From assembly GCF_041261445.1 (NCBI RefSeq), contig NZ_JBGCCU010000004.1:62001-126000 (forward strand): a stretch of 64,000 nucleotides of DNA, given 5' to 3'. Under the pieces are notes generated by a model. It did not search any database, was not told the origin of the DNA, and was given only the letters and a program-made list of their open reading frames with translations. This DNA is from Catenulispora sp. EB89 (lineage in GTDB: Bacteria; Actinomycetota; Actinomycetes; Streptomycetales; Catenulisporaceae). This document shows positions 7,153 through 15,965 of the stretch, piece by piece. The translations under genes and the position numbers were made by a program. Position 1 is the stretch's first letter; each line of letters opens with the position of its first letter.

Positions 7153-9738
7153 ATGCCGAAGGTAGTGCTGGCCGGGCTGCGCGCCGACGCGGTGCGCCTG
7201 GCCCTGACCTGTCTGTCGATCGTGCTGGGCATCGCGTTCGTGACCGGGACGTTCCTGCTCTCGGGGTCGATCAACCAGGCCTTCAACTACGGGTACGCGC
7301 GCGCCGCGCAGAACGTGGACGTGGCCGTGCAGCAGACCGGCTCGGCCGTGTACGCCAACACCACGGCGCCGCCGACGCCGCCGTCGCTGCTCACGCCGTC
7401 GGTCGTGGACCGGATCCAGGCCCAGGTCGGCTCCGGCGCGGTGGTCAGCGGCCAGGTCAAGGGCCCGGCGCCGCTGCTGGACGCGAACGGCCAGGCGATG
7501 CGCACCGACGGGCTGACCGGCAACGCCGTCGCCTTCCCGGCGGATCCGGCGCTGTACCCGGGCAACATCATCGCCGGCACCGGGCCGAAGGGCCCGGACG
7601 ACGCGGTCGTCGACAAGGACACCGCCGCCGAGCACAAGCTCCAGGTCGGGCAGACGATCCGGGTCGTGGACCACGACTCGACGGTGCGCAGCTTCCGGCT
7701 GGCCGGGATCGCCGAGTACGGCGTCGACAACCGCGCCAACGGCTGGACGCTGGTCGGGCTGCTGCCGCAGGTGGTGCTCCAGGTCACCGGCAAGGCCAGC
7801 TACGACGAGATCGACCTGCACGCCCGCGGCGGCGTCTCGCAGCAGCATCTGGCCTCGCAGGTGAGCTCGGCGCTCGGCGGCCAGCCGCAGTTCACGGTGC
7901 TGACCGGCACCCAGTACACCAAGGCGGTGCTGGACCACCGCGCGTCGATCGCCGGGAACGTGCCGCAGATCCTGGAGGTCTTCGGGGCGGTGGCGCTGCT
8001 GGTCGCGGCGTTCGTCATCTACAACACGTTCACGATCCTGGTGGCCCAGCGGATCCGGCAGGTGGCGCTGCTGCGCTGCATCGGCGCCGGCAAGGGGCAG
8101 GTGTTCGGCGCGACGGTGGCCGAGGCGGCGCTGGTCGGGCTGGTCGGCTCGGCGCTGGGGGTGCTGGCCGGGATCGGCGTGGCGCAGGGGCTGCACGCGG
8201 TGGTCGCGGCGGTGAGCTCGACCAAGCTGCCGCCGGGCGGGATCGTGGTGTCCGGCGGGGTGATCGCGCTGGGGATGGCGGTCGGGTTCGTGGTGACCAT
8301 CGTCTCGGCGGTGCTGCCGGCGCGCGCGGCGACGAACGTCCCGCCGATCGAGGCGCTGCGCACGCAGCAGGAGGTGAAGACCACCTCCGGCCGGATCGGG
8401 CGGACCCGGGTGCTGGTGGCGGTGGCGCTCGGGGCGGTCGGGATCGTGCTGACGGTGCTCGGCACCGGGCAGGGCGACCTGCTCGGCGGGGTGAAGCTGA
8501 TCGGAGGCGGCGGCGGCCTGGTGTTCGCGGCGCTGATCGTGGCCGGGCCGCTGATCGTCGGGCCGATGATCTGGGCCCTGGGCTGGCTGCCGGGGCGGTT
8601 CTTCGGCACCCCGACGAAGCTGGCCGGCTCCAACGCGCGCCGCAACCCGGGCCGGGTCGCGGCCACCACCGCCGCGCTGACCATCGGCGTGACGCTGATG
8701 TCGCTGTTCACGGTGACGCAGGACTCGGTGACGGTGACGCAGTCGCAGTGGATCGACTCGCACAATCCGTACGACTATTCCGTGGACCCGCCGGGCTCCG
8801 GGCAGACGGTGCCGTTCCAGGTCGCCGACCAGCTGCGCGCCAAGCCGCAGCTGGGGCACGTGGCGGCGCTGGACGGGACCAAGGCCTCGCTGAACGGCAC
8901 CTCGGTGGACGTCGGCGCGGTGGAGTCCTCGGCGTACGGGACGCTGTTCAAGCCGGTGGTGAAGTCCGGCTCGCTGGCCGACTTCGGGCCCGGCACGATC
9001 GCGCTGTCGAACGAGACGGCCGCCGCGCAGCACGTGAAGGTCGGCGACACGATCACGGTGCAGTCGCCGCAGTCCGGCCCGGTGACCGGCCGCGTGGCCG
9101 TGATCTACCAGGTGTTCACCGGGCACGGCATCGACTGGTACGACGTCCTGCTGCCGCGCGCGCAGTTCCTGGAGACGTTCAAGCCGCTGGGCGACACGCA
9201 GGTCCGCATCCTGGCGGCGCCGGGTGTGTCGACGGTCGATTCGAGGGCGGCGGTGGACTCCGTGGTGTCGCAGTACCCGTTCCTGCACACCGGGAGCCTG
9301 GCGGAGAAGAAGAACTCGCTGACCGGCAGCGCGGACGCGACGCTTCAGCTGTTCACCGCCATGCTGGGCCTGGCGGTGGTGATCGCGGTGCTCGGCATCG
9401 CCAACACGCTGTCGCTGTCGGTCGTGGAGCGCACGCGCGAGTCGGCGCTGCTGCGGGCGCTGGGACTCTCGCGCGGGCAGCTGCGGCGGATGCTGTCGGT
9501 GGAGGCGGTGCTGATGTCGGCGGTCGGCGCGCTGATGGGAGTGGCGCTGGGAGTCGGGATCGCCGGCGCGCTGGAGTCGCTGATCGGGCGGGTCGAGGGC
9601 GGCGCGGTGCTGTCGGTGCCGGTGTTCACGCTGGTCGGCTACGTGGCGCTGGCCGCGGTGGCGGGGCTGGCGGCCTCGGTGCTGCCGGGGCGGCGGGCGG
9701 CTTCGGTGTCGATCGTCGCGGCGATCGCGGATTCGTGA
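7153..9738 (+). CDS. FtsX/MacB-type ABC transporter permease, large two-module form
   Basis: An 861-residue permease with two FtsX-type membrane modules separated by large extracytoplasmic loops. One N-terminal helix (LTCLSIVLGIAFVTGTFLLS) is followed by a periplasmic-type domain, then three helices around residues 275-410. The second half repeats this plan and ends in three helices. The start is ATG 7153, because AGGAGG at 7142-7147 sits five bases before it and an earlier GTG lies inside that site. The usual substrates of this class are lipids, peptides or antibiotics. No ATP-binding partner is adjacent, so the ATPase must be encoded elsewhere. Confidence 0.9.
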   Translation: MPKVVLAGLRADAVRLALTCLSIVLGIAFVTGTFLLSGSINQAFNYGYARAAQNVDVAVQQTGSAVYANTTAPPTPPSLLTPSVVDRIQAQVGSGAVVSGQVKGPAPLLDANGQAMRTDGLTGNAVAFPADPALYPGNIIAGTGPKGPDDAVVDKDTAAEHKLQVGQTIRVVDHDSTVRSFRLAGIAEYGVDNRANGWTLVGLLPQVVLQVTGKASYDEIDLHARGGVSQQHLASQVSSALGGQPQFTVLTGTQYTKAVLDHRASIAGNVPQILEVFGAVALLVAAFVIYNTFTILVAQRIRQVALLRCIGAGKGQVFGATVAEAALVGLVGSALGVLAGIGVAQGLHAVVAAVSSTKLPPGGIVVSGGVIALGMAVGFVVTIVSAVLPARAATNVPPIEALRTQQEVKTTSGRIGRTRVLVAVALGAVGIVLTVLGTGQGDLLGGVKLIGGGGGLVFAALIVAGPLIVGPMIWALGWLPGRFFGTPTKLAGSNARRNPGRVAATTAALTIGVTLMSLFTVTQDSVTVTQSQWIDSHNPYDYSVDPPGSGQTVPFQVADQLRAKPQLGHVAALDGTKASLNGTSVDVGAVESSAYGTLFKPVVKSGSLADFGPGTIALSNETAAAQHVKVGDTITVQSPQSGPVTGRVAVIYQVFTGHGIDWYDVLLPRAQFLETFKPLGDTQVRILAAPGVSTVDSRAAVDSVVSQYPFLHTGSLAEKKNSLTGSADATLQLFTAMLGLAVVIAVLGIANTLSLSVVERTRESALLRALGLSRGQLRRMLSVEAVLMSAVGALMGVALGVGIAGALESLIGRVEGGAVLSVPVFTLVGYVALAAVAGLAASVLPGRRAASVSIVAAIADS

Positions 9739-9744
9739 GAGCTG

Positions 9745-9996
9745 AGAGTGCGGGGCGTGGCTCGCATGCAGGACGCGGCACGCGCGCGGGGCACGGTGCG
9801 CACGCGGAGCGCGGTGCGCGCGTTGGGCGCGGCACGCACGCCGAGCACGGCACGCACGCCGAGCACGGTGCGCACGCCGAGCACGGTGCGCACGTTGGGC
9901 GCGACACGCGCACCGAGCGTGGCACGCATGCGGGACGCGGTGCGCACACCGGGCGCGGCACGCACGCGGAGCACGATGCGCACACCGGGCGCGGCT
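9745..9996. repeat. Degenerate 18-bp tandem repeat array, about 14 units
   Basis: Directly after the permease stop codon an 18-base unit (consensus cgcacgcSgagcacggtg, S = c or g) repeats without interruption, with unit starts at 9763, 9781, 9799 and so on to 9979. Units at 9853 and 9871 are identical. The period is a multiple of three, so every frame reads as hexapeptide repeats (for example RTPSTV on plus, VRTVLG on minus). A plus-strand frame from GTG 9748 stays open through the array to a TGA at 10060-10062. Its product, about 104 residues of Arg/Thr/Ala repeats, shows no sign of being a real protein. Confidence 0.85.
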
Positions 9997-10065
9997 GCTC
10001 GGATTCTTCAGGCACACGGCGGCGCGGACAGGCGCTACGAGCTGACATCCCGGGGGTGGTGAGTG

Positions 10066-10692
10066 ATGCGGGCTGAACCCATCTCACCGGAGCGCCTGGC
10101 CGAGCGGATCGCCGACCTGGTGACCGCACACGCGCCGGATCCGTGGACGCGGCTGGCGATCGATGGCGCCCCGGGTTCCGGCACCGCCGAGGTGGCGGCG
10201 GCGGTCGGTGAGCTGCTGACCGATGCGGGGCGTCCCGTGCTGCGGGTGTCGGCGGGCGACTTCCTGCGTCCGCGGTCACTGCGGTTGGAGCACGGGCGCG
10301 AGGATCCCGATGTGTTCTATGCCGAGTGGCTGGATCTGAAGGGGCTGCGCCGCGAGGTCTTCGATCCGCTGGGGCCCGGGGGTTCGGGGCGGGTGCTCCC
10401 CACGCTGTGGAACGCCGAGCGCGATCGCGCCAGCCGTGCCGAGTACGTCGAGCTGCCGCCGGGTGCGGTGCTGATCGTCGAGGGCACGTTCCTGATGGGC
10501 ATCGGGTTGCCGTTCGACGTGGAGGTGCACCTGTGGCTCTCCGCCGGCGCGCTCAGGCGGCGGACGCCCGAGGCCATGGCCTGGACGTTGCCCGCCTACA
10601 AACGGTACGAGGCCGAGGCCGATCCATCGCGCGCCGCGTCCCTGACGGCGCGGATGGACGACCCTCGGCATCCCGCTCTGCTGTACTTCTGA
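10066..10692 (+). CDS. Uridine-kinase-like P-loop protein with degenerate Walker A
   Basis: A 208-residue protein with the layout of actinobacterial uridine/cytidine kinase-like proteins: an N-terminal P-loop strand (RLAIDGAPGSGTAEVAAAV), DFLRPRSLRLEHGREDPDVFY as the substrate region, LIVEGTFLM as the Walker B-like strand, and a C-terminal lid (TLPAYKRYEAEADPSRAA). In the P-loop the invariant lysine of GxxGxGK[ST] is absent and the motif reads GAPGSGTA. It may therefore bind nucleotide weakly or not at all. ATG 10066 is taken as the start, with an in-frame GTG just before it. The 18-bp array lies directly upstream. Confidence 0.75.
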   Translation: MRAEPISPERLAERIADLVTAHAPDPWTRLAIDGAPGSGTAEVAAAVGELLTDAGRPVLRVSAGDFLRPRSLRLEHGREDPDVFYAEWLDLKGLRREVFDPLGPGGSGRVLPTLWNAERDRASRAEYVELPPGAVLIVEGTFLMGIGLPFDVEVHLWLSAGALRRRTPEAMAWTLPAYKRYEAEADPSRAASLTARMDDPRHPALLYF

Positions 10693-10724
10693 TCCAGCTG
10701 TCCTGCTGACTCCGTCCTTCTCTT

Positions 10725-11138
10725 CTAACCCGGCCGTTGTTCCGTCGGCGGATCCGGAAGCGTCGGTGGTTCCGGAGGTGGGGGTGGAGCCGGCGGCTCG
10801 GCTTGCCCCGCCATCGGCTGGTCCCCACGCAGCACCCCGAGCCTGGCTCGGTACTCGTGCTCGTCGATCTGCCCGTGGGCGAACCGTTCAGCCAGGATCT
10901 GCTCGGCCGGGACCGTCCCCGTCCCGCCTTCGCGCCACGGCGGCGAACCGCCGTGAACCCTCATCGCGCCCTGCGTCGTCACCGATCCGCGGTGCGTGAA
11001 GCTGCGCACCAACCACACGACCGCCATGATGACCAACGCCCAGAGCGCGACCATGAACAGCACCCAGAGCAACCAACCACCCCAACCGAGGCCCTCATGA
11101 ACATGGCGTCCGGGACCGTACCAAGGTCCGCGATACAT
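10725..11138 (-). CDS. Small SHOCT-domain membrane protein
   Basis: A 137-residue protein. A Trp/Gly-rich N-terminus precedes one strong transmembrane helix (WLLWVLFMVALWALVIMAVV, about residues 22-44). The cytoplasmic part contains a SHOCT motif (AEQILAERFAHGQIDEHEY) and a Pro-rich tail. SHOCT is a short oligomerisation motif found at the ends of many actinobacterial membrane proteins. The start at 11138 is chosen over an upstream in-frame ATG because a strong AAGGAGGTGGAGG ribosome site precedes it. The exact role is unknown. Confidence 0.82.
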   Translation of the reverse strand: MYRGPWYGPGRHVHEGLGWGGWLLWVLFMVALWALVIMAVVWLVRSFTHRGSVTTQGAMRVHGGSPPWREGGTGTVPAEQILAERFAHGQIDEHEYRARLGVLRGDQPMAGQAEPPAPPPPPEPPTLPDPPTEQRPG

Positions 11139-11215
11139 GGGCCTCCACCTCCTTCTGCTTTCCGCATACGCTCTGTGTCCCACCTCCAAGGTGCGCTCGG
11201 ATCCTTAGACCGGGC

Positions 11216-12382
11216 TTAAAGGGGCTTAGGAATAGAGACACCTGTTTCCGCAGCCCAGCGGCGTGCGTGCGCGATGCGTTCAGGGATCGGCGGGTGCGTG
11301 TAGCGCATCAGGACCTCCCAGCGGCGGGGGTCCAGGTCGGCGATGTTCTGGACGGCGAGCGCGCGCTCCATGCGCACGATGGTGTCGGGGTCGCGGAACA
11401 GGTCGAGCGCGTAGCCGTCCGCGCGGGCCTCGACGTAGCGGCTGTACGCCAGCCCCCACGGCTCCCCGACCAGCCCGATCACCACCAGCACCGCCCGCAG
11501 CAGGGCCTGCGAGCGCGGATCGGCGGCGCGGTGCACCCCGGCCGCGTCCAGCAGCGGCGACCAGTGCAGCGCCGCCGCCAGGACCGCGACGCCCAGCGCC
11601 GCGCCGACCGCGCCGAAGACCGTGCCGGCCGGGACGTCGCGCCGGGCGGCGTGCCCGAGCTCGTGCGCGGCGATCGCGGCGACCTCGTCGTTCTCCAGGC
11701 TGTCGGTGGTGGTGTCCCACACGACCAGGCGGCGGGTCTTGCCGAAGCCGGAGACGTACGCGTTGGCGGCCGTGGTCCGCCGGGAGCTGTCGCTGACCAG
11801 GATCTCCTTGACCTGCACGCCGGACTGCGCGACCAGCGCCATCAGCCGATCCCGCAGCGCGCCCTCGGGCAGCGGCTTGAACTTGTTGAACAGCGGCTCG
11901 ATCAGCACCGGCATCACGAACGAGCCGAGGACCGCGAACGCGGCGGCGGCCAGCGCGGCCCAGACCCACCAGGCGCCGCCGGCGTGGCGCATCAGGAAGT
12001 AGAAGGCGCCGACCGCCGCGGCGGTGAGGACCGCGCCGATCACGAAGCCCTTGGCGGTGTCGGCCGCGAACAGGCCCCAGCCCCGCTTGGACAGGCCCCA
12101 GCGCCGGCTGACCGTCTCGCTCCACATGCTCAGCGGGACGCGGAGCACCAGCCCGAGCAGCGACAGCGCGACGCTGCCGAGCAGCGCCCTGGCCACCCAG
12201 CCGCCGCCACCGAGGTCCCCGGCCGCCCGGACCAGCCCCGCGCCGGCCGGCGTCAGGCCGAGGACCAGCGGGACGGCCAGGCCGAGGACGGTAGAGACGA
12301 GGCGCAGAGGACGGACCTCGCGCTTGTAGGCGCGCGAGCGCTCGATCTGCTCCGGCGTGAAGTCCTGGGCGACGTTTTCCAC
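11216..12382 (-). CDS. M48-family (Ste24/CAAX-protease-like) zinc metallopeptidase
   Basis: A 388-residue membrane protease. Several transmembrane helices fill the first 200 residues. The zinc site HELGH lies in AAIAAHELGHAARRDVPAG, and the third ligand region YSRYVEARADGYALDL has the EARAD motif of M48 peptidases. The C-terminal THPPIPERIAHA block is also typical. The catalytic side faces the cytoplasm in the Ste24/HtpX group. The GTG start at 12382 gives a normal family length. Longer readings upstream run into the antisense of the next gene. It is divergent from the ADP-ribosylglycohydrolase locus. Confidence 0.9.
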   Translation of the reverse strand: MENVAQDFTPEQIERSRAYKREVRPLRLVSTVLGLAVPLVLGLTPAGAGLVRAAGDLGGGGWVARALLGSVALSLLGLVLRVPLSMWSETVSRRWGLSKRGWGLFAADTAKGFVIGAVLTAAAVGAFYFLMRHAGGAWWVWAALAAAAFAVLGSFVMPVLIEPLFNKFKPLPEGALRDRLMALVAQSGVQVKEILVSDSSRRTTAANAYVSGFGKTRRLVVWDTTTDSLENDEVAAIAAHELGHAARRDVPAGTVFGAVGAALGVAVLAAALHWSPLLDAAGVHRAADPRSQALLRAVLVVIGLVGEPWGLAYSRYVEARADGYALDLFRDPDTIVRMERALAVQNIADLDPRRWEVLMRYTHPPIPERIAHARRWAAETGVSIPKPL

Positions 12383-12417
12383 GTGTCCAGTCTGCTCCGT
12401 ACCAGTACGTTGAGCGC

Positions 12418-13352
12418 ATGTCCGACGCTCACGAAACAGGGGATGCCGCGGCCGCTTTCGCCAGCCTGCGGGGCTTGGCGCTCGGCGACGGGTTCGGGAA
12501 CGCTGGTTCTTCCACCAGCGGCAGGAGGCGGAGGAGATGATCCGCCACCGAACCACGCCCGGCGACAAGCCGTGGAACTGGACCGACGACACCGCCATGG
12601 CGCTGGCGCTGGTGCGGGTGCTGACCGAACTCGGGCAGGTGGAGCAGCAGGAGCTGGCGACGTCGTTCGCGGAGATGTACGCCGCCGACCCGCACCGGAG
12701 GTTCGGGCGCGGGATGCGCCAGCTCCTGCCGAAGCTCGGCGAGGATCCGGGGAACTGGGCGACGTACGCGCGGACGCTGTTCAACGGCGAAGGGAGCCTG
12801 GGGAACGGCGCGGCGATGCGCGCGGCGCCGCTGGGAGCATGGTTCCGGCGCGATCCGGAAGCGGCGGTCGCGCAGGCGGCACTGGCTGCGGAAGTCACGC
12901 ACGCGCATCCGGAGGGGATCGCGGGTGGGGTGGCGGTCGCTGCGGCGGCGGCTTTGGCGGCGGGGGCTTCTGACGCGCCGGGGTCCACTCCGGCGCCGAC
13001 GCCGCATGTCTTCCTGACGGCGACCGCGGAGCTGACCCCGGCCGGCGTGATCCGCGACGGCTTGCTGCACGCCGCCGAGCTGCCGCCGGACACGCCGGTG
13101 TCGGAGGCCGCGCGGGTCCTCGGCAGCGGCGAGCGGATCCGGGCCAGCGACACGGTGCCGTTCGCCGTCTGGACCGCGGCGCATCATCTCGACAGCCTGA
13201 CCGACGCGTTGTGGACCACGGCCGACGGCTTCGGCGACGTGGACACGACGTGCGCCATCACCGGCGGGATCGTCGCGGCGCGGACCGAGTTGCGCGGGGT
13301 GTCGGCGCGCTGGCTGGAGTTGGTCGAGGCGCTGCCGGAATGGGTCGGGTAG
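12418..13352 (+). pseudogene. ADP-ribosylglycohydrolase-family gene with apparent 1-base deletion
   Basis: The family N-terminus is present from ATG 12418 (SDAHETGDAAAAFASLRGLA, then LGDGFGN), but the reading frame changes at about 12502. Downstream the expected continuation WFFHQRQEAEEMI and WTDDTAMALALVRVL is in another frame. Adding one base after the N codon (aac at 12499-12501) would give GDGFGNRWFF and restore a protein of about 311 residues. Metal-binding signatures are intact (TDDT near the N-terminus, DVDTTCAITGGIVAA near the C-terminus). Such enzymes remove ADP-ribose from proteins or small molecules. Either the gene is broken in this strain or the base is a sequencing error. Translation could restart at ATG 12537 but would lose the first motif. 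Confidence 0.75.
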
Positions 13353-13502
13353 CGGCCGGCGAACAGCGCGATCAGAACGCGCGCCGCGTGTCTACCATCC
13401 CCCGGGCGGATGAGGCACCTCCGTCCCGAGGATGACAGGGTTCGAAGATTACCGTCCGCAGGCTGATTCGGGCGGCGGCGCCGCCGATCTAGCGTCGAAG
13501 GC

Positions 13503-14684
13503 ATGGCATTTCATCGTCGTACCAGCATCACCGCCGTCCTGGCCCTCGCGGCGTCGGTCGCCACGACCGGCGCCGCCGTGGCCGCGACCGCCACGCCGTT
13601 TCCGGCCTCCGCGCGGGCCAGCGTGCTCGCCTCGGTGACCCCCGCCGCGGCCTTCCAGGGCTCGCTGCCAGCCCCGACCGGGCGCTTCGCCGCCGGTGAG
13701 GACGTCATCCACCTCACCGACTGGGGCCGGCCCGATCCGTGGGTCCCGGCGGCCGGGCCCCGGCAGCTCACCGTGTCCATGTTCTATCCCGCCGTCGCCG
13801 GGACTGGGACTCAGGCCCCTTATATGACGCTCGCCGAGGCGGCCGGCTTCATCCAGTACCGGGTGCCGGCCGGGACCGGCGTCACGGCCCAGGAGCTCTC
13901 CGATGTCACCACGCACGCCTACGACGGCGCGCGGGCCGTGCACGGCAAGTACCCGCTCGTCGTGCTCTCGCCCGGGTTCGAGAACCCGCGCACGACACTT
14001 ACCTCGCTGGCCACCGAGCTGGCCAGCCACGGGTACGTCGTGGCGCTCGTCGGGCACACCTACGAGGACAGCGGGGAGACGCTGGCGAACGGCCAGACGC
14101 CGCCGTGCGCGATCTGCGACGGCAGCAGCCCGACCGCGCCGTCGCCGGACCAGATCACCGCCAGCCGCGCGAAGGACGTGTCCTTCGTCATCGACCAGCT
14201 GACGCACGGCGACTGCGCCTGGCGTCTCAGTGAACTGATCGACAAGCGCAGCATCGGCATGGCCGGGCACTCGATCGGCGGGGCGGCGACCGTGGACACC
14301 ATGCTCAGCGATCCGCGGGTGCTGGCCGGCGTCAACCTGGACGGCACCTTCTTCCCGGTCCCGGCGGCCGGGAAGATCACCCGTCCGTACCTCATGATGA
14401 GCCACGGGCTCCAGGACCCGACCTGGATCCAGACCTACGCGAACCTCGGCGGCTACAAGCGCTGGCTCTACGTCGACGGCTCCGACCACGCGACCTTCAC
14501 CGACATCCCGATCCTGGCGCAGGAGGCCGGACTGCCCGGGCAGCCGCCGATCGACCCGCTGCGCGGCGCGACGATCACGCGGGAGTACGTGACGGCGTTC
14601 TTCGACCAGTCGCTGAAGGGGATCCACCAGCCCCTGCTCGACGGCCCGACGCCGGGCAACCCGGACGTGCAGTTCGAGGGCTAG
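13503..14684 (+). CDS. Secreted alpha/beta hydrolase (PAF-acetylhydrolase/lipase-like)
   Basis: A 393-residue exported hydrolase. The first roughly 28 residues form a signal peptide ending near AVAATA. The nucleophile elbow GHSIGG places the catalytic serine at about residue 257. The acid is probably the Asp of GVNLDGTF and the histidine lies in GSDHATFTD. An oxyanion-type block, VVLSPGFENPRTT, precedes the elbow. The sequence resembles bacterial homologues of platelet-activating-factor acetylhydrolase, which cleave short acyl esters. The true substrate is unknown. It stands alone, with a DUF1707 gene following on the same strand. Confidence 0.85.
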   Translation: MAFHRRTSITAVLALAASVATTGAAVAATATPFPASARASVLASVTPAAAFQGSLPAPTGRFAAGEDVIHLTDWGRPDPWVPAAGPRQLTVSMFYPAVAGTGTQAPYMTLAEAAGFIQYRVPAGTGVTAQELSDVTTHAYDGARAVHGKYPLVVLSPGFENPRTTLTSLATELASHGYVVALVGHTYEDSGETLANGQTPPCAICDGSSPTAPSPDQITASRAKDVSFVIDQLTHGDCAWRLSELIDKRSIGMAGHSIGGAATVDTMLSDPRVLAGVNLDGTFFPVPAAGKITRPYLMMSHGLQDPTWIQTYANLGGYKRWLYVDGSDHATFTDIPILAQEAGLPGQPPIDPLRGATITREYVTAFFDQSLKGIHQPLLDGPTPGNPDVQFEG

Positions 14685-14744
14685 GCTCTGTCCCAGGAAA
14701 GGTTGCGGGGGCCTCGCTGGGGCCGGACCGGTTGGGGGAAGTGC

Positions 14745-15317
14745 ATGAGTGACGACCGCGATGTCCGCGCGGACGGTGACAAACGGCAACGCCTGCGCGC
14801 CTCCGACTCCGAACGGCAGGCGGTCGTCGAGGTGCTGAAGCAGGCCCTCGACGACGGCCGGCTGAAGATGGACGAGTACGTCGAGCGGATGGAGAAGGCC
14901 TACGAGGCCGTCACCATCGCGGATCTGGAGCTCCTGCACGACGACCTGCCGGTCGGCGTTCCCGCGCCGACACGCGCGCCGGCAGCTCCGCCGCCGGCAG
15001 CGGCCCCGCAACCGGTGTACATCGTGAACACGCCGCCGCCGGCCCCGCCGCCGACTCCGCACCCGGGCGTCCGCGGCGCGTACGTCGACCTGCCGGGCGG
15101 CCTGAAGGTGTTGTGGACGCTCTGGTTCGCCGCGGTGGCGATCAACATCGTGGTGTGGGTGCTGGTCGGGCTGACGACGGTGTCGTTCCCGTATCCGTGG
15201 CCGCTGTGGGTGGCCGGGCCGGCCGGGGCGGCGCTGTTCGGGATCTCGGCGCCGGTGGTGCAGTCGCGGCGGGCGCGGTGGGAGCGGCAGCGGCGGCAGC
15301 TGCCGCCCAACGGCTGA
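14745..15317 (+). CDS. DUF1707 domain membrane protein
   Basis: A 190-residue protein. The N-terminal DUF1707 domain (RLRASDSERQAVVEVLKQAL, then DDGRLKMDEYVERMEKAYEA, about residues 15-65) is followed by a Pro/Ala-rich linker and two transmembrane helices at about residues 130-175. DUF1707 is a short helical domain frequent in actinobacterial membrane proteins, with no settled function. ATG 14745 is used; an upstream TTG frame has no ribosome site. The gene ends 6 bases from the stop of the converging mocA-like gene. Confidence 0.85.
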   Translation: MSDDRDVRADGDKRQRLRASDSERQAVVEVLKQALDDGRLKMDEYVERMEKAYEAVTIADLELLHDDLPVGVPAPTRAPAAPPPAAAPQPVYIVNTPPPAPPPTPHPGVRGAYVDLPGGLKVLWTLWFAAVAINIVVWVLVGLTTVSFPYPWPLWVAGPAGAALFGISAPVVQSRRARWERQRRQLPPNG

Positions 15318-15323
15318 GGCGGG

Positions 15324-15965
15324 TCACGGACTGAGACGGCGTAGCGCTTCGACGGTATCGACGTCGTCAGGACGGCCGGTGTCGGTACAGTCCACGGTGA
15401 CGACGTCCGAGCGCGAGGCGAGGAAGTCGCGGGCTCCGGCGTCGCCGGTCAGCGTCGGAAGCAGGTCGGCGACGGCCTCGCGGCCGAACAGGACCGGATG
15501 CGCACGACGGCCTTCGTAGGCGGCGACGGCGATCGGCGCGCCGTCGCGCCAGGCCTCGGCGAGGCGCTGCACGGCCTCCGCGCCGATGAGCGGCTGGTCG
15601 ACGAGCGTCACGACGACCGCCTCGGCGTCGCGCGCGGCGGACAGGCCGGCGCGGAGCGAGCTGCCCATGCCGGTCTGCCAGTCGGGGTTCAGGACGAGGA
15701 TCGCGTGATGTACGGCGCCGACGTCGAGGGCGCCGACCACGACGAGGACGCGGTCACAGCCGCCGGCGACGAGCGTGGCCACGGCGCGGTCGACGAGGCG
15801 CTCGCCCTGGAAGCGCGCGACGGCCTTGCCGCCGCCGAAGCGGGTGGCGGCGCCGGCGGCCAGGACGATGCCGGTGATGCGGGAAGGTCCGTGGTGGCCG
15901 GGTAGGCGTCTGCGGGACGTGGCGGTCACCGGCGAATCAATGCTCATCGAAAAATCGTCGTTCAT
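15324..15965 (-). CDS. mocA: MocA-type molybdenum cofactor nucleotidyltransferase
   Basis: A 213-residue NTP-transferase of the MobA/MocA group. The nucleotide-binding start ITGIVLAAGAATRFGGGKAV, the DQPLI metal site (VVVTLVDQPLIGAEAV) and the C-terminal GDAGARDFL block are all present. MocA adds cytidylate to molybdopterin to make the dinucleotide cofactor used by hydroxylases of the CoxL type. The ATG at 15965 overlaps the xdhC stop as ATGA, so the two are translationally coupled. It is the last gene of the catabolic minus-strand run, which fits a cofactor-maturation role for the Mo hydroxylase encoded upstream. Confidence 0.87.
   Translation of the reverse strand: MNDDFSMSIDSPVTATSRRRLPGHHGPSRITGIVLAAGAATRFGGGKAVARFQGERLVDRAVATLVAGGCDRVLVVVGALDVGAVHHAILVLNPDWQTGMGSSLRAGLSAARDAEAVVVTLVDQPLIGAEAVQRLAEAWRDGAPIAVAAYEGRRAHPVLFGREAVADLLPTLTGDAGARDFLASRSDVVTVDCTDTGRPDDVDTVEALRRLSP

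Noticed and set aside
9745-9996. The 18-bp array considered as a CRISPR.
   Set aside because: Units are contiguous, with no unique spacers, and no cas genes lie nearby.
7066-10017. A 983-codon minus-strand open frame opposite the FtsX-type permease gene.
   Set aside because: The plus-strand permease has helices and a strong ribosome site. The opposite product is Arg/His-rich without domains.
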